Origin: Desulfovulcanus ferrireducens
Lineage (GTDB): Bacteria > Desulfobacterota > Desulfovibrionia > Desulfovibrionales > Desulfonatronovibrionaceae
Assembly: GCF_018704065.1 (NCBI RefSeq)
Contig: NZ_JAGUQP010000001.1
Location: 179,368-243,367, forward strand
Reading direction: 5' to 3'
DNA: 64,000 nt
Position 1 is the first letter of the stretch; every line of letters begins with the position of its first letter. This document shows, piece after piece, positions 34,532-44,666 of this stretch. The notes below the pieces were generated by a model that ran no database searches, had not been told where the DNA came from, and saw nothing but the letters and a program-made list of their open reading frames with translations. Both the position numbers and the translations under genes were made by a program.

Positions 34532-37500
34532 ATGGCCAAAGAAGAGAAGCAACAGGGTCAATGTAAAAAAAAGGCGGCCAAAAATCTGGAAAAGATCAAA
34601 CAAAAATTGGTCTTAACCGGTGAGGATATTAAAGCCATTGGTGAAGAAGCAGAGCTATTAGTCGGTGGAAAAAATTATAATACTGCCATAATAAGTACCA
34701 TCGATGACATCAGAGCCCCCCAATTTAGAGCCATTTCCTCTTTAGCCTTCCATAAACTCCTAGATGAAACCAAAGTCAATGCCGCAACAATTCGCTCTGT
34801 TGTGGATAAAGAATATGACGCCATTGATTGGAACGATGCTGAAATAAACAAGGATCCTGAGTATTTGAAAAAATTTGTTCGGAAAACTGCCAGGAAAGTG
34901 AGAAATACAACTGGGAAAGAGGGGACTCTTATTCCTTTGCGCACTTTTATCAACAATGTGGTTGAAGGGTTTGCCACTTCGCCAGAAGGAATCGATCAGC
35001 TAAGAAAGCGTTCTGTATTGGTTCAGGTAGCCATTCTTAGTGTGGATTTGCCGAAAGATGTTCAAGAGGCGGTGCGTCAGGCTTATCGGGAAATATGCAA
35101 GGAAGCTGGTCTTGAAAACGTCCCTGTTGCTGTACGTTCTTCAGCTGCTGGTGAGGACAGCAGAAAGAAAGCTTTTGCCGGACTCCAGGATACATATTTA
35201 AATATTGTTGGAGAAAATGCTGTAGTTGAAGCATATCACTGGGATTGTGCTTCGGCCTATAATTTACGGAGTATGACCTATCGCCGGGAGGCCATTCTGG
35301 ATGCGGTAGCCAAGGCAGAAAGTACAGGCGATGATTCCATTGCCATTCAGGCTAAAAAGGAATGGGCCATTGAAAATACTTCATTGTCTGTATGTATCAT
35401 GCGCATGATAAACCCGGTTATTTCCGGGACTGCTTTTAGTGCCGATACTGCGACTGGCTGCCGGGGTACAGACCGCAAGGATCTGGTATCTATCGATGCA
35501 AGTTACGGTCTGGGCGAGGCTGTGGTCAGTGGCATGGTCACACCGGATAAATTTTATGTCTATCAGCGTGACGATGGACAAGAAGTAGTAATCCGCTTCA
35601 TGGGTTATAAAGGAAAGAAGATCGTCTATGATGATGACGGAGAAGGCACAAAGGTAGTTGAGGTGCCGGAAGATCAGGCATGTCGCTGGTCTTTGTCTCT
35701 TGCTCAGGCCGAAATGGTGGCCAAGGGGGTTCGGGCCATCAGCAAAGCCTACGGCGGCATGATCATGGATACAGAATTCTGCATTGATAAATGGGACAGG
35801 TTATGGTTTGTCCAGGCCCGTCCAGAGACAAGATGGAACGAGGAGTTAGAAAAGCATCCCCATACTATTTTCATGCGTCGGATGGAGGTTGATCAACAGG
35901 CTCTGGAAAATGCAGAGGTGATAGTTGAAGGTAATGGAGCTTCCAGGGGTGCCGGGCAAGGAACTGTACGTTTTCTAAGGTCCGCACTGGAATTAAATAA
36001 GATTGGCAAGGGGGATGTGCTCGCTGCTGAACGTACTGATCCGGATATGGTTCCGGGTATGCGTGTTGCTTCGGCTATTATTGCCGACGCAGGCGGAGAC
36101 ACAAGCCATGCCGCGATTACCTCCCGTGAACTTGGTATCCCTGCTGTGATTGGGGTGAAACGGTTGGAGGTATTGCGCAATCTGGATGGTGAAGAGGTCA
36201 CAGTAGATGGTTCCAGGGGTAAAGTATATCGAGGTCTTCTGCCTTTAGTTGAGGTTGGTGGCGAGATTGATGTGAGCAAGCTTCCTGCTACCAGAACTAA
36301 AGTGGGGTTAATCCTGGCTGATGTCGGGCAGGCGTTATTTTTGTCCCGGTTAAGAGAAGTACCTGACTTTGAGGTGGGCTTACTTCGGGCCGAGTTTATG
36401 CTTGGCAATATAGGGGTGCATCCCATGGCCCTGGAAGCTTATGATAACGGAAGTTTGCAGATGCTGGTCGAAAAGAAATTAAAAGAAATGGAAGATGATT
36501 TGACCAAAATTATTAAAGACCAGCTTGCTGCCGGCGTTGTTACCCTTGATCTGAAACTTAGAAAATATGTGGGCATAGTCACGGGGCTGGCCCAAGAGAT
36601 AAAAAAACTTACCGAGCAGGAAGGGGCTAAAGGTACGGACGAGGTTCTGGCCATCCATCGCCAGCTAAGAGAGTTGGATCATAAATGGGATGAACACCTT
36701 GATCTGGCCACCAAGAGATTGGATACATTAAAGACTTCCACTGATCTTCGTGAACATATAGCAGTAATTATGGGTTATACTGATGAACTTCTCCTGCATG
36801 GGGGAAATGATCCTGAGTCTACTCAAAAACGGCAGGAGATTGAAGACAGGATCAAAGAAATCGAGGAACGAATTAAGGACGATCCTTTTGTCCAGGAAGT
36901 AATGGCCAAAATTAAGGCTTTACGCACAGATGTAGCCCAGAAGGTGAGTTTGAAGCAGGGGATGGATGATGTGCGTTCTCTGCCTCAGAAAATTGCCGAA
37001 ATTTTACACCTCAAAGGTTACCGTAGCGGAAAGGAACTCTACGTGCAGACCCTGGCCCAGGGTCTGGCTCTTTTTTCCATGGCCTTTTACGGCAAGCCGA
37101 TTATTTACCGGACAACTGACTACAAGACTAATGAATATCGCAACCTTTTGGGTGGATTGCTTTTTGAAGACTATGAAGACAACCCCATGCTTGGTTATCG
37201 GGGCGTGGCCAGGGATGTGCATGATTGGGAGTTGGAGGCCTTCAAACTCGCTCGCGGAGCCTTTGGCGGTAAGAACCTACAGCTGATGCTTCCCTTCGTG
37301 CGTACCCTGGAGCAGGCCAGAAGTATGAAGCGTTACCTTGCTAATGTGCACAAGTTGCGCTCTGGCGAAGACGGCCTGAAGTTGATTTTGATGTCAGAAA
37401 TACCAAGTAATGCCATTTTGGCAAAAGAATTCATCAAGGAGTTTGATGGATTTTCCATTGGCTCCAATGATATGACTCAATTGGTTCTGGGAACTGATAG

Positions 37501-38104
37501 AGACAATGCCAGATTGAGGCATATTTATGATGAAGAAGATCCCGCTGTTGTCTGGGCTATTTTAGTGACCATTTTTACCGGTCAAAAGTATGGAAAAAAA
37601 GTTGGCTTCTGCGGTCAGGGCGTATCCAATAGTAAAATAATCAGAGGGTTGGTGTGCATTGCCGGTATAGTCTCTGCTTCAGTTGTTCCTGACACCTATG
37701 CCCAGACTAAATATGATATTGCAGCCATGGAAAAGGAGAACATCAAACCTAAAGATTTGGGTAAGTGGCTTAAAAAACAACATTTAGAGAGGTTGCATAA
37801 TCTGCTTAAAGAACATGGCTATGAGCATATTTTGAAGAAATATTCTTCAGATAGAGACCTTATGGATTGGTACGAGGGAGAGCTTTCTCGTTTACATGAA
37901 CAATTGTATTCTAACTTAGGTTCGCCTAAAGAAGATTTTTATCGTCAGGAATTGGAAGCTTTTCGCTCCATTTTCCATAAACCAGTCATTTATGCCAACT
38001 GGGATTGGCAGACCACCGTAAACGATGCTCTCCATCAGGCAGGGTTTACTTCGTTTGAAGAGCAGGAAAAGGCAATGCAGGAACAGGCCGAAAAAGTCTG
38101 GTAA
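34532..38104 (+). CDS. ppsA: phosphoenolpyruvate synthase (pyruvate, water dikinase), long form
   Basis: A 1190-aa enzyme (pyruvate + ATP to PEP). The N-terminal ATP-grasp part has VAVRSSAAGEDS and SIDASYGLGEAVVSG. The swivelling phosphohistidine domain has H526 in GGDTSHAAITSRELGIPAV. The C-terminal PEP-binding barrel has SIGSNDMTQLVLGTDRD and GFCGQGVSN. It is much longer than the usual ppsA of about 800 aa. A charged, helical insertion of about 180 residues (about 645-815) lies between swivel and barrel, and about 150 residues follow the barrel. The start is set by AGGAG 6 nt before the ATG; an upstream ATG overlaps that site. Confidence 0.88.
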   Translation: MAKEEKQQGQCKKKAAKNLEKIKQKLVLTGEDIKAIGEEAELLVGGKNYNTAIISTIDDIRAPQFRAISSLAFHKLLDETKVNAATIRSVVDKEYDAIDWNDAEINKDPEYLKKFVRKTARKVRNTTGKEGTLIPLRTFINNVVEGFATSPEGIDQLRKRSVLVQVAILSVDLPKDVQEAVRQAYREICKEAGLENVPVAVRSSAAGEDSRKKAFAGLQDTYLNIVGENAVVEAYHWDCASAYNLRSMTYRREAILDAVAKAESTGDDSIAIQAKKEWAIENTSLSVCIMRMINPVISGTAFSADTATGCRGTDRKDLVSIDASYGLGEAVVSGMVTPDKFYVYQRDDGQEVVIRFMGYKGKKIVYDDDGEGTKVVEVPEDQACRWSLSLAQAEMVAKGVRAISKAYGGMIMDTEFCIDKWDRLWFVQARPETRWNEELEKHPHTIFMRRMEVDQQALENAEVIVEGNGASRGAGQGTVRFLRSALELNKIGKGDVLAAERTDPDMVPGMRVASAIIADAGGDTSHAAITSRELGIPAVIGVKRLEVLRNLDGEEVTVDGSRGKVYRGLLPLVEVGGEIDVSKLPATRTKVGLILADVGQALFLSRLREVPDFEVGLLRAEFMLGNIGVHPMALEAYDNGSLQMLVEKKLKEMEDDLTKIIKDQLAAGVVTLDLKLRKYVGIVTGLAQEIKKLTEQEGAKGTDEVLAIHRQLRELDHKWDEHLDLATKRLDTLKTSTDLREHIAVIMGYTDELLLHGGNDPESTQKRQEIEDRIKEIEERIKDDPFVQEVMAKIKALRTDVAQKVSLKQGMDDVRSLPQKIAEILHLKGYRSGKELYVQTLAQGLALFSMAFYGKPIIYRTTDYKTNEYRNLLGGLLFEDYEDNPMLGYRGVARDVHDWELEAFKLARGAFGGKNLQLMLPFVRTLEQARSMKRYLANVHKLRSGEDGLKLILMSEIPSNAILAKEFIKEFDGFSIGSNDMTQLVLGTDRDNARLRHIYDEEDPAVVWAILVTIFTGQKYGKKVGFCGQGVSNSKIIRGLVCIAGIVSASVVPDTYAQTKYDIAAMEKENIKPKDLGKWLKKQHLERLHNLLKEHGYEHILKKYSSDRDLMDWYEGELSRLHEQLYSNLGSPKEDFYRQELEAFRSIFHKPVIYANWDWQTTVNDALHQAGFTSFEEQEKAMQEQAEKVW

Positions 38105-38107
38105 AAG

Positions 38108-38131
38108 AGGCGGCTTGATGGCCGCCTTTTT
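38108..38131 (+). terminator. rho-independent terminator of ppsA
   Basis: AGGCGGC-TTGATG-GCCGCCT followed by TTTT, 4 bp after the ppsA stop and 17 bp before dxs. A compact GC stem with T-run. Confidence 0.85.
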
Positions 38132-38148
38132 CGTGAGAGTATGCAACA

Positions 38149-40041
38149 ATGACTAAAAAAATTCTTGCCCGAATTGATAGGCCGCAAGATATTTCCTCTC
38201 TTTCATTAGACGATCTGACCGAACTAGCCAAAGAGATTAGAGAGCTGATTATAGAAGTAGTGGCCAAAAATGGGGGGCATTTGGCTCCATCTTTAGGGGT
38301 CGTTGAGCTGACTTTGGCTTTGCTTAAAGTATTTGACCCGGGCCACGATAAATTTATCTGGGATGTGGGGCATCAGGCATACGCTTATAAGATTTTGACA
38401 GGCCGGAAAGACAATTTTCATACTTTGCGCCGCCTTGGTGGTATCAGCGGGTTTCCCAAACCATCAGAAAGTGTTTATGACCATTTTGGGGTCGGTCATT
38501 CCAGCACATCTATTTCCGCAGGGTTAGGTATGGCTGTGGCCAGGGATATTTTAGGGCAAAGTCAAAAGGTGCTGGCCATTATTGGCGACGGGTCCATGAC
38601 CGGAGGTCTGGCCTACGAGGGGTTGAATCAGGCTGGCGACCTGGACAGGGATTTGATTGTAATCTTAAATGATAATGAAATGTCCATTGCCAAAAATGTT
38701 GGCGCCTTGTCTTCGTTTTTAAGTAGAAAGTTGACTTCTCGCTGGGTGCTCAGGTTGAAAAAAGAGATGGAAGCCTGGATGCGCCAGATTCCCAAAATTG
38801 GCGATGAACTTGTCCATTATGCCCGTCGGAGCGAAGAGTCTTTAAAGATTTTTTTTACTCCTGGTATGCTGTTCGAGGCCTTTAAGTTTAATTATTTGGG
38901 CCCTATTGATGGACATAATCTAAAAAGGCTTATTGAATTTTTTGACCACATCAAGACCTTGGAGGGGCCACTTCTGGTTCATGTGCTGACCAAAAAGGGT
39001 AAAGGGTATAAACCAGCAGAAAACAATCCTACTTATTTTCACGGTGTTGGCTGCTTTGAACCTGAAACAGGAGCAGCCAAGAAGTTTGGCACATGTTTTT
39101 TGCCCAGTTATACGGACGTATTTGGTCAGACACTATGTTCATTGGCTGAAAAAGATGACCGGATCGTAGCTATTACAGCTGCAATGCCGGAAGGAACAGG
39201 TCTGTCTTCCTTTGCCCAAAAATTTCCTGATAGATTTTTTGATGTGGGAATTTGTGAACAACATGCAGTGACTTTTGCTGCCGGACTTGCCACCCAGGGG
39301 TTTAAGCCGGTAGTGGCCATATATTCTACCTTTCTGCAGCGGTCTTATGATCAGATTGTGCACGATGTGTGTTTGCAAAACCTGCCTGTTACTTTCTGTC
39401 TGGATCGGGGTGGGCTGGTTGGTGAGGATGGGCCGACACATCATGGAGCTTTTGATCTGTCATACTTACGCCATGTTCCGAACATGACTTTAATGGCTCC
39501 CAAAGATGAGGCAGAGTTGCAGGATTTACTTTACACAGCTATAAACTATCCTGGTCCCAGTGCTGTCCGCTATCCGCGCGGGGTAGGAGTAGGCGTCGAA
39601 TTAAAGGATAATTTTCAAAATATTCCCTTGGGCCAGGGGGAGCTGCTTCGCGATGGGCAGGATGGACTTATTGTAGCTATCGGCAGCCGCGTGTATCCAG
39701 CTTTGGAAGCTGCCCAGGAGTTGGAAGAAGAAAATGATTTACAGATAGCAGTTTATAATGCCCGTTTTGTTAAACCTTTGCCAGAGGATGATTTAAGGCA
39801 ACTAGCTTCCAAGTTTAATAAACTCCTGCTGGTAGAAGAAAATGTTCTGGCCGGGGGGTTTGGCTCGGCAGTTTTAGAATTTTTAGCTGACAATGGTCTT
39901 TTAACCAATTTGATGATAAAAAGGATTGGACTTCCGGACAAGTTTGTTGAACATGGTCCGCAAAAGGTTTTGCGGCAAATGTTGGGTTTAGGGAAAGATG
40001 GCATAAAAAAGAGCGTGCTTAAATTGGTACAAGGAGAATAA
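38149..40041 (+). CDS. dxs: 1-deoxy-D-xylulose-5-phosphate synthase
   Basis: A 630-aa thiamine-diphosphate enzyme joining pyruvate and glyceraldehyde-3-phosphate to DXP, for isoprenoids, thiamine and PLP. The ThDP-binding [18 protein letters not shown]...[12 protein letters not shown] and the transketolase-type [23 protein letters not shown] are present, as is the catalytic glutamate segment [15 protein letters not shown]. Length is typical. The next gene starts two bases after its stop. The closeness of a ThiC-family gene fits DXP use in thiamine synthesis. Confidence 0.95.
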   Translation: MTKKILARIDRPQDISSLSLDDLTELAKEIRELIIEVVAKNGGHLAPSLGVVELTLALLKVFDPGHDKFIWDVGHQAYAYKILTGRKDNFHTLRRLGGISGFPKPSESVYDHFGVGHSSTSISAGLGMAVARDILGQSQKVLAIIGDGSMTGGLAYEGLNQAGDLDRDLIVILNDNEMSIAKNVGALSSFLSRKLTSRWVLRLKKEMEAWMRQIPKIGDELVHYARRSEESLKIFFTPGMLFEAFKFNYLGPIDGHNLKRLIEFFDHIKTLEGPLLVHVLTKKGKGYKPAENNPTYFHGVGCFEPETGAAKKFGTCFLPSYTDVFGQTLCSLAEKDDRIVAITAAMPEGTGLSSFAQKFPDRFFDVGICEQHAVTFAAGLATQGFKPVVAIYSTFLQRSYDQIVHDVCLQNLPVTFCLDRGGLVGEDGPTHHGAFDLSYLRHVPNMTLMAPKDEAELQDLLYTAINYPGPSAVRYPRGVGVGVELKDNFQNIPLGQGELLRDGQDGLIVAIGSRVYPALEAAQELEEENDLQIAVYNARFVKPLPEDDLRQLASKFNKLLLVEENVLAGGFGSAVLEFLADNGLLTNLMIKRIGLPDKFVEHGPQKVLRQMLGLGKDGIKKSVLKLVQGE

Positions 40042-40043
40042 AG

Positions 40044-41312
40044 TTGGATATGCTTACCAAAAATAAAGTTTTAGCTGAAATTTTAGATAAAAATCTAGAT
40101 GCCATTGCACAAGCTGAACAATTATCAAGTGAGACAATTAAGCAAAGTGTGCAAAAAGGCTCCATGGTTGTCCTGGCAAATCCTAAACATGGTAATGTGT
40201 TACCGATTTTAATTGGCCAGCCAGCTCGTATTAAAGTTAACGCCAATATTGGTACTTCCCCCTTTATCAATGATCTGGAGTTGGAACTGAAGAAAGTTCA
40301 GGTAGCTTACAACAGCGGGGCACATACGATAATGGATTTATCTACAGCAGGCAATCTGGATGAAATCCGTAAACTAATAATTGAACATTCTCCTTTGCCT
40401 GTGGGCACGGTGCCTATTTATTCAGTGGCTCAAAAATATATTAGTCAGGGACAAGACCCGAGCCGGATGTCCACTCAGGAGATTTTTGAAGAGATCCACA
40501 AACAGGCTGAGCAAGGTGTGGACTTTATGACCGTGCATTGCGGTGTGACAAAGAGGGCGACCAGCCTGGTGAAAGAGGGACAGCGACTCTTGGGCATTGT
40601 TTCGAGGGGCGGGTCGATTCTGACCAAATGGATGCAAGTAAACGACAAGGAAAATCCACTTTATGAACATTATGATGATCTTTTGAAATTGGCCAAAGAA
40701 TATAATCTGACTCTAAGTCTGGGTGATGGTATGCGTCCGGGAGCAGGCGCTGATGCCGGCGATGCACCTCAGTGGGAAGAGGTAATTGTCCTTTCAGAGC
40801 TTACCTTAAAGGCCTGGGAAGAAGGGGTCCAGGTTATGATCGAGGGTCCCGGGCATGTTCCTTTGCATCTTATAGAGAGTCAGATTCGAGGCATAAAACA
40901 ACTTTGCCACAATGCCCCTCTATATGTACTTGGACCTCTCACTACGGATGTTGCCCCTGGTTATGATCATATTGCCGGAGCCATTGGCGGGGCTTTGGCT
41001 GCTATAAACGGGGCAGACTTTTTATGTTATTTAACCCCTGCTGAACACTTAACTTTGCCTACTTTAGAAGATGTCCATGAAGGAGTGGTTGCTTCCCTTA
41101 TTGCTGCTCATAGCGCAGAAGTTGCCATGGGTCGGAAAGATGCAACTGAGCGTAATAACGAGATTTCCAAGGCCAGAAAAGAGCTTGACTGGGAGCGCAT
41201 AACTACCTTGGCGCTTGCTCCTGAGACGGTAAAGAGAAGACGTAAGGATTTTGCGGGTAAAGAAGAATGTGCCATGTGCGGTGAATTCTGCGCAGTGAAG
41301 ATGCTTAGATAA
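40044..41312 (+). CDS. ThiC-family radical SAM enzyme (phosphomethylpyrimidine synthase or BzaF-type)
   Basis: A 422-aa protein with the ThiC fold. Family blocks include NANIGTSP, STAGNLDEIR, DFMTVHCGVT, SRGGSILTKWM, SLGDGMRPG, MIEGPGHVPLHLI, GPLTTDVAPGYDHI. It ends in the 4Fe-4S motif CAMCGEFC. ThiC makes HMP-P from AIR; the close paralogue BzaF makes 5-hydroxybenzimidazole from the same substrate, and I cannot separate them by eye. A TTG start is favoured: AAGGAG (40031-40036) is 7 nt away, versus 13 nt for the ATG at 40050. No TPP riboswitch is seen upstream. Confidence 0.85.
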   Translation: MDMLTKNKVLAEILDKNLDAIAQAEQLSSETIKQSVQKGSMVVLANPKHGNVLPILIGQPARIKVNANIGTSPFINDLELELKKVQVAYNSGAHTIMDLSTAGNLDEIRKLIIEHSPLPVGTVPIYSVAQKYISQGQDPSRMSTQEIFEEIHKQAEQGVDFMTVHCGVTKRATSLVKEGQRLLGIVSRGGSILTKWMQVNDKENPLYEHYDDLLKLAKEYNLTLSLGDGMRPGAGADAGDAPQWEEVIVLSELTLKAWEEGVQVMIEGPGHVPLHLIESQIRGIKQLCHNAPLYVLGPLTTDVAPGYDHIAGAIGGALAAINGADFLCYLTPAEHLTLPTLEDVHEGVVASLIAAHSAEVAMGRKDATERNNEISKARKELDWERITTLALAPETVKRRRKDFAGKEECAMCGEFCAVKMLR

Positions 41313-41390
41313 GAAAACGAGGAAGCGGAGAAACGTATAAATGGTTAATCAAATAATCCCCGCATCCCAGCTTCTCCGCTTCCTCGTTTC
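41313..41390. terminator. bidirectional terminator between convergent genes
   Basis: AACGAGGAAGCGGAGAA and its complement TTCTCCGCTTCCTCGTT form a 17-bp stem between the ThiC-family gene and the convergent DUF190 gene. The right arm reaches the DUF190 stop. The 39-nt loop is long for a terminator. Confidence 0.65.
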
Positions 41391-41721
41391 AGCTGTGCCG
41401 ATAGAAAATAACCTGCACTGGTTCTCTGGTGATTAACCCTTCCTTGAGCATGGGGTCGATGGTTTGTAAAAAGGTATTGATTTTGTCGGATGTATCCACG
41501 ATTTCAATAACCAGGGGCATATCTTCTGAAAGGCGCAAAATTTTTGAGCTGTGGATCCGGCTGTTTGCTCCATAACCCAGGACCCCGCGTAGCACCGTAG
41601 CCCCTGCCAGGCCCATTTCTCTGGCTTTAAGCACTAGCTGTTCAAATAAAGGTTTGTTATCAAACTTATCATTTTCTCCGATAAAAATACGGATACGTTC
41701 GGCTCGTTCAGGTAAATGCAT
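41389..41721 (-). CDS. DUF190 family protein
   Basis: A 110-aa ferredoxin-like-fold protein of the DUF190 (PF02641) type. Family features are an RIRIFIGENDKF start, PLFEQLVLKAREMGLAGATVLRGVLGYG, and a PLVIEIVDTSDKI strand. These proteins resemble PII-like small trimeric regulators and often sit beside fluoride channel crcB; no crcB is here. A strong TAGGAGGTAAC ribosome site precedes the start. No fluoride riboswitch is visible in the 60-bp leader. Confidence 0.85.
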   Translation of the reverse strand: MHLPERAERIRIFIGENDKFDNKPLFEQLVLKAREMGLAGATVLRGVLGYGANSRIHSSKILRLSEDMPLVIEIVDTSDKINTFLQTIDPMLKEGLITREPVQVIFYRHS

Positions 41722-41781
41722 CTTGTTACCTCCTATTGTTTTTTATATTAAAGCAAAGCCTTATCAGGTGCAAGGAGACAA

Positions 41782-42369
41782 ATGGCTTTAGAAGTAGAAC
41801 TCAAGTTCCCGCTAGAAAGTTTTGACTCACTTGTCTCGATTTTGGAAAACAAAGGGAAAAAGCTTTCGACCTGGTATTTTGAACAAAATATTGTCCTGGA
41901 TACGCAGGAGCAGCTACTTAAAGGGAAAGATATACTTTTGCGTTTGCGCAAAGGCTTAGATCATGTCCTTACCTTAAAATTTCCTGAGGTAGACACGGAT
42001 GGCCTAGTGAAGAAAAGAGAAGAACTGGAAGCCAAAGTGGAGGACATTTATATTTTAGAAGATATTTTTAAGACTTTGGGTTTTTTCCCTTTTTTAACTT
42101 ATGAGAAATTCAGGCAGAAGTGGGAACTAGAGGATTGTAAAATTTGCCTGGATATTTTGCCTTTTGGAAATTTTATAGAAATCGAGGGCGATAAAATTTT
42201 TCAGGCAGCCAAAATATTACGATTGGCAGTCGAACAAGGAACAAAAAAGACCTATTATGAATTGTTTCAAGATTTTTTGAAAAGCCATAACTTGCCTTTG
42301 GAAGAGAGTTTTGTTTTTTCTGAGAAAGAAAAGGAGTTGATTGCCGCAAGACTTGGCGTGAAAATTTAA
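41782..42369 (+). CDS. CYTH-domain protein (class IV adenylate cyclase/triphosphatase family)
   Basis: A 195-aa CYTH fold. The N-terminal EVELKF gives the metal-binding ExExK motif. Basic lining residues follow in LLRLRKGL, LTLKFPE, and KKREELEAKV, and the late acidic strand has LPFGNFIEIEGD. Possible roles are class IV adenylate cyclase or inorganic/thiamine triphosphatase; sequence alone does not decide. An AAGGAG site lies 5 nt before the start. The aminopeptidase gene follows at 16 bp. Confidence 0.85.
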   Translation: MALEVELKFPLESFDSLVSILENKGKKLSTWYFEQNIVLDTQEQLLKGKDILLRLRKGLDHVLTLKFPEVDTDGLVKKREELEAKVEDIYILEDIFKTLGFFPFLTYEKFRQKWELEDCKICLDILPFGNFIEIEGDKIFQAAKILRLAVEQGTKKTYYELFQDFLKSHNLPLEESFVFSEKEKELIAARLGVKI

Positions 42370-42385
42370 AGACTTGGAGAAAGAT

Positions 42386-43600
42386 ATGTTTACAGATACA
42401 CAGTTGGACAAATATGCTAAAGTGTTGATTTGGGGGATGAGAAAGGCCCGCACAAAGCAATTTAGCAAAGGCGATGTTGTTCTGCTGCGCACAGACAAAT
42501 CCGCTTTGCCTTTGGCAGACAAGGTGTTTCAAAAATTACTGGAACTTGGATTAAATCCCGTGGTGCGCATTAATTTGCCCGAGGACATGGAGAAGACCTT
42601 TTTTACCCATGCCTCTGACGAACAGATCACTTTCAAGGTGCCTGGAGATGAAGAACTTTATAATCATTTGAATGGTCTTATTTCCTTGCTTGGGCCTGAA
42701 TCATTAACCCACCTCAAAGATATTGACCCGTCCCGTATCGGCAAACTGGCTGTGGCCAAAAAGTATTTGCGCGATATCCTGGAAAAGAGGGAAAACCAGG
42801 GGGATTTTGGCTGGACCTTGTGTCTTTATCCTACTCAGGAGCTTGCCAGCAAGGCCGGCTTAAGTTTTGAAGAATATACTGAACAGGTGATAAAGGCAGT
42901 ATATCTGGATCATGACGACCCTTGTTCGGATTGGGAAAGGGTCTATAACCTGGCTCAAGAAGTAAAAGATTGGTTGAACAGCCTGGAAGTAGAATACTTT
43001 CATGTCCTGTCCGAAAACACAGACATGAAGGTTTACCAGGGAGAGATGCGGCGCTGGCTAGGTGTTTCCGGGCATAATATCCCTAGTTTTGAACTCTTTT
43101 TATCGCCGGACTACCGTTATACCGAAGGCGTTTATTTTGCGGACCAGCCATCCTATCGCAGCGGCAATGTCGTCCGCGGAGTGCGTCTGGAATTTAAAGA
43201 AGGCCAGGTGATTGATGTAAAGGCTGAGGAAGGAGAGGAGTTTGTGCGCAAACAACTGAACATGGATAGAGGCGCTTCCTTCCTTGGCGAGTTTTCACTG
43301 ACCGACAAGCGTTTTTCCCGTATCAGTAAATTTATGGCCCATACCCTTTATGATGAAAATTTCGGAGGAGAATTTGGCAATTGCCATGTTGCTGTTGGAG
43401 CTTCTTATGCCGATACCTATGCGGGTGACCCGAAAGAATTGACTCCCGAGAAGAAAAAAGAACTCGGGTTTAATGATTCAGCTCTGCACTGGGATCTGGT
43501 GAATACGGAAGCCAAGGTTGTTTATGCCTATCTTAAAAACAAGGAACGGGTAACCATTTACGAGAATGGAAAGTTTTTGATGGATGGCCTGGAAGATTAA
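42386..43600 (+). CDS. aminopeptidase, M29 family
   Basis: A 404-aa dinuclear-metal aminopeptidase of the AmpS/aminopeptidase T family. Visible landmarks are EGVYFADQPSYRSGNVVRGV, an ENFGGEFGNCHVAVGASYADTY run with the metal-ligand glutamate and histidine, and the acidic NDSALHWDLV close to the end. It should release N-terminal residues from cytoplasmic peptides. I use the ATG with GGAG 6 nt upstream; a TTG 12 bases earlier is in frame. It is probably co-transcribed with the CYTH gene. Confidence 0.88.
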   Translation: MFTDTQLDKYAKVLIWGMRKARTKQFSKGDVVLLRTDKSALPLADKVFQKLLELGLNPVVRINLPEDMEKTFFTHASDEQITFKVPGDEELYNHLNGLISLLGPESLTHLKDIDPSRIGKLAVAKKYLRDILEKRENQGDFGWTLCLYPTQELASKAGLSFEEYTEQVIKAVYLDHDDPCSDWERVYNLAQEVKDWLNSLEVEYFHVLSENTDMKVYQGEMRRWLGVSGHNIPSFELFLSPDYRYTEGVYFADQPSYRSGNVVRGVRLEFKEGQVIDVKAEEGEEFVRKQLNMDRGASFLGEFSLTDKRFSRISKFMAHTLYDENFGGEFGNCHVAVGASYADTYAGDPKELTPEKKKELGFNDSALHWDLVNTEAKVVYAYLKNKERVTIYENGKFLMDGLED

Positions 43601-43617
43601 TGCCTGCCAAGCCAAGC

Positions 43618-43699
43618 TGCCGCCAACACAGAGTGCCCCAGACATACTCAGCACCAGCGAAATGAGGAGTGGGCACTTCAAAAATAGTTGTTGGCGGCA
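43618..43699. terminator. inverted repeat after aminopeptidase gene
   Basis: TGCCGCCAACA (43618-43628) pairs with TGTTGGCGGCA (43689-43699), and inner GTGCCC/GGGCAC can extend the structure. It begins 18 bp after the aminopeptidase stop. The T-run is missing, so terminator or mRNA-end hairpin. Confidence 0.5.
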
Positions 43700-43932
43700 T
43701 TGAGCGCCTTGTTGGTCGCTCTTCTCCCTTCTTACTTGCTTGCCTCAAATTTTACGCATTGCATCTTCATGATAATCCTTCCCTTAATCGTTCGCTATCA
43801 TTTAACATCATTTTGTCATTGATTATACCCCATGAAATTTTTGCCAAGGTGTTGTTATCACAGAATATAATCAAATTGTTTTGGTGGGTTACTGGGGACT
43901 GGCTCCTTTTGCGAAGCAGAAGCACCTGTTCA

Positions 43933-44280
43933 CAGATATAGCAGGGCAAACCCTTCTGATTTTTAATAAAAAACCTCGCGCCAAGCCGCCAAGTCGCCAA
44001 GGAAAACAAAGGCTTTTGTTCGGCTTAAGGGAACAAGCCGAACAAAAGATTCTCAGCCCTTTGGGCCGATGTTTGATGTGCAATAACGATTTGTTAGATA
44101 TATAAATTTTCGAATTCAGCTTAGGTTAGCTCATTTATCCTGGCCTGAAAGGCCAGTAAGTCAGGTCTGTCAGCGTCTTGCTGACAGACCTGACGCTTTC
44201 GCTATTTCTACCCTTGGCGTCTTTGCGTCTTGGCGCGAGAATTTTTGTAATTTAGGTGCGTTTGCCCTGGCAGATATATG
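43933..44280. repeat. family C inverted-repeat element
   Basis: Outer ends CAGATATAGCAGGGCAAAC (left) and GTTTGCCCTGGCAGATATATG (right) are inverted. Inside them a second pair is CTCGCGCCAAGCCGCCAAG (43976) against CTTTGCGTCTTGGCGCGAG (44221). Internal perfect hairpins are CTTTTGTTCGGCTT/AAGCCGAACAAAAG (44013-44048) and TCAGGTCTGTCAGC/GCTGACAGACCTGA (44161-44193). No ORF. Confidence 0.82.
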
Positions 44281-44666
44281 GTTTAGGCTGTAAATTTTCG
44301 CGGATTTAAGTTAACATTAAAAAATTGCTCTTTTAGTCTGTTTCCAGTGGAATAATGCTGATTAAAAATTTTGTGGGAATACTAGCTTATAAAGGCCATA
44401 TGGTTTATAGGGTATAATCATCAGGCGAATCAGAAAAGTTTTTTACTTTAACGTCAAGAGAAGGCTCTATTCCCGCCTTGTTTCCTCTTCCTCAACTAGT
44501 CACATACTCAGAGGAGACTCCGGAAAATCATCAGCCCCATACTCGCCTGTCACTTCGCCTGTCTCTGATACAGCGTTTGGCTAATTTGGACTGTTTGTCG
44601 TTATGTTTATGACTGGCTAAATTGTTGGACCAAAGAAGTTCTATTTGTCATCAAAATTTAGCATTC

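Noticed and set aside
38132-40043. TPP riboswitch for the ThiC-family gene
   Set aside because: No CTGAGA-type conserved core is seen upstream of dxs or in the 2-bp gap before the ThiC-family gene.
43669-43941. 90-aa frame in the pstS upstream gap
   Set aside because: It runs from an inverted repeat into the family C element and has no start signal.
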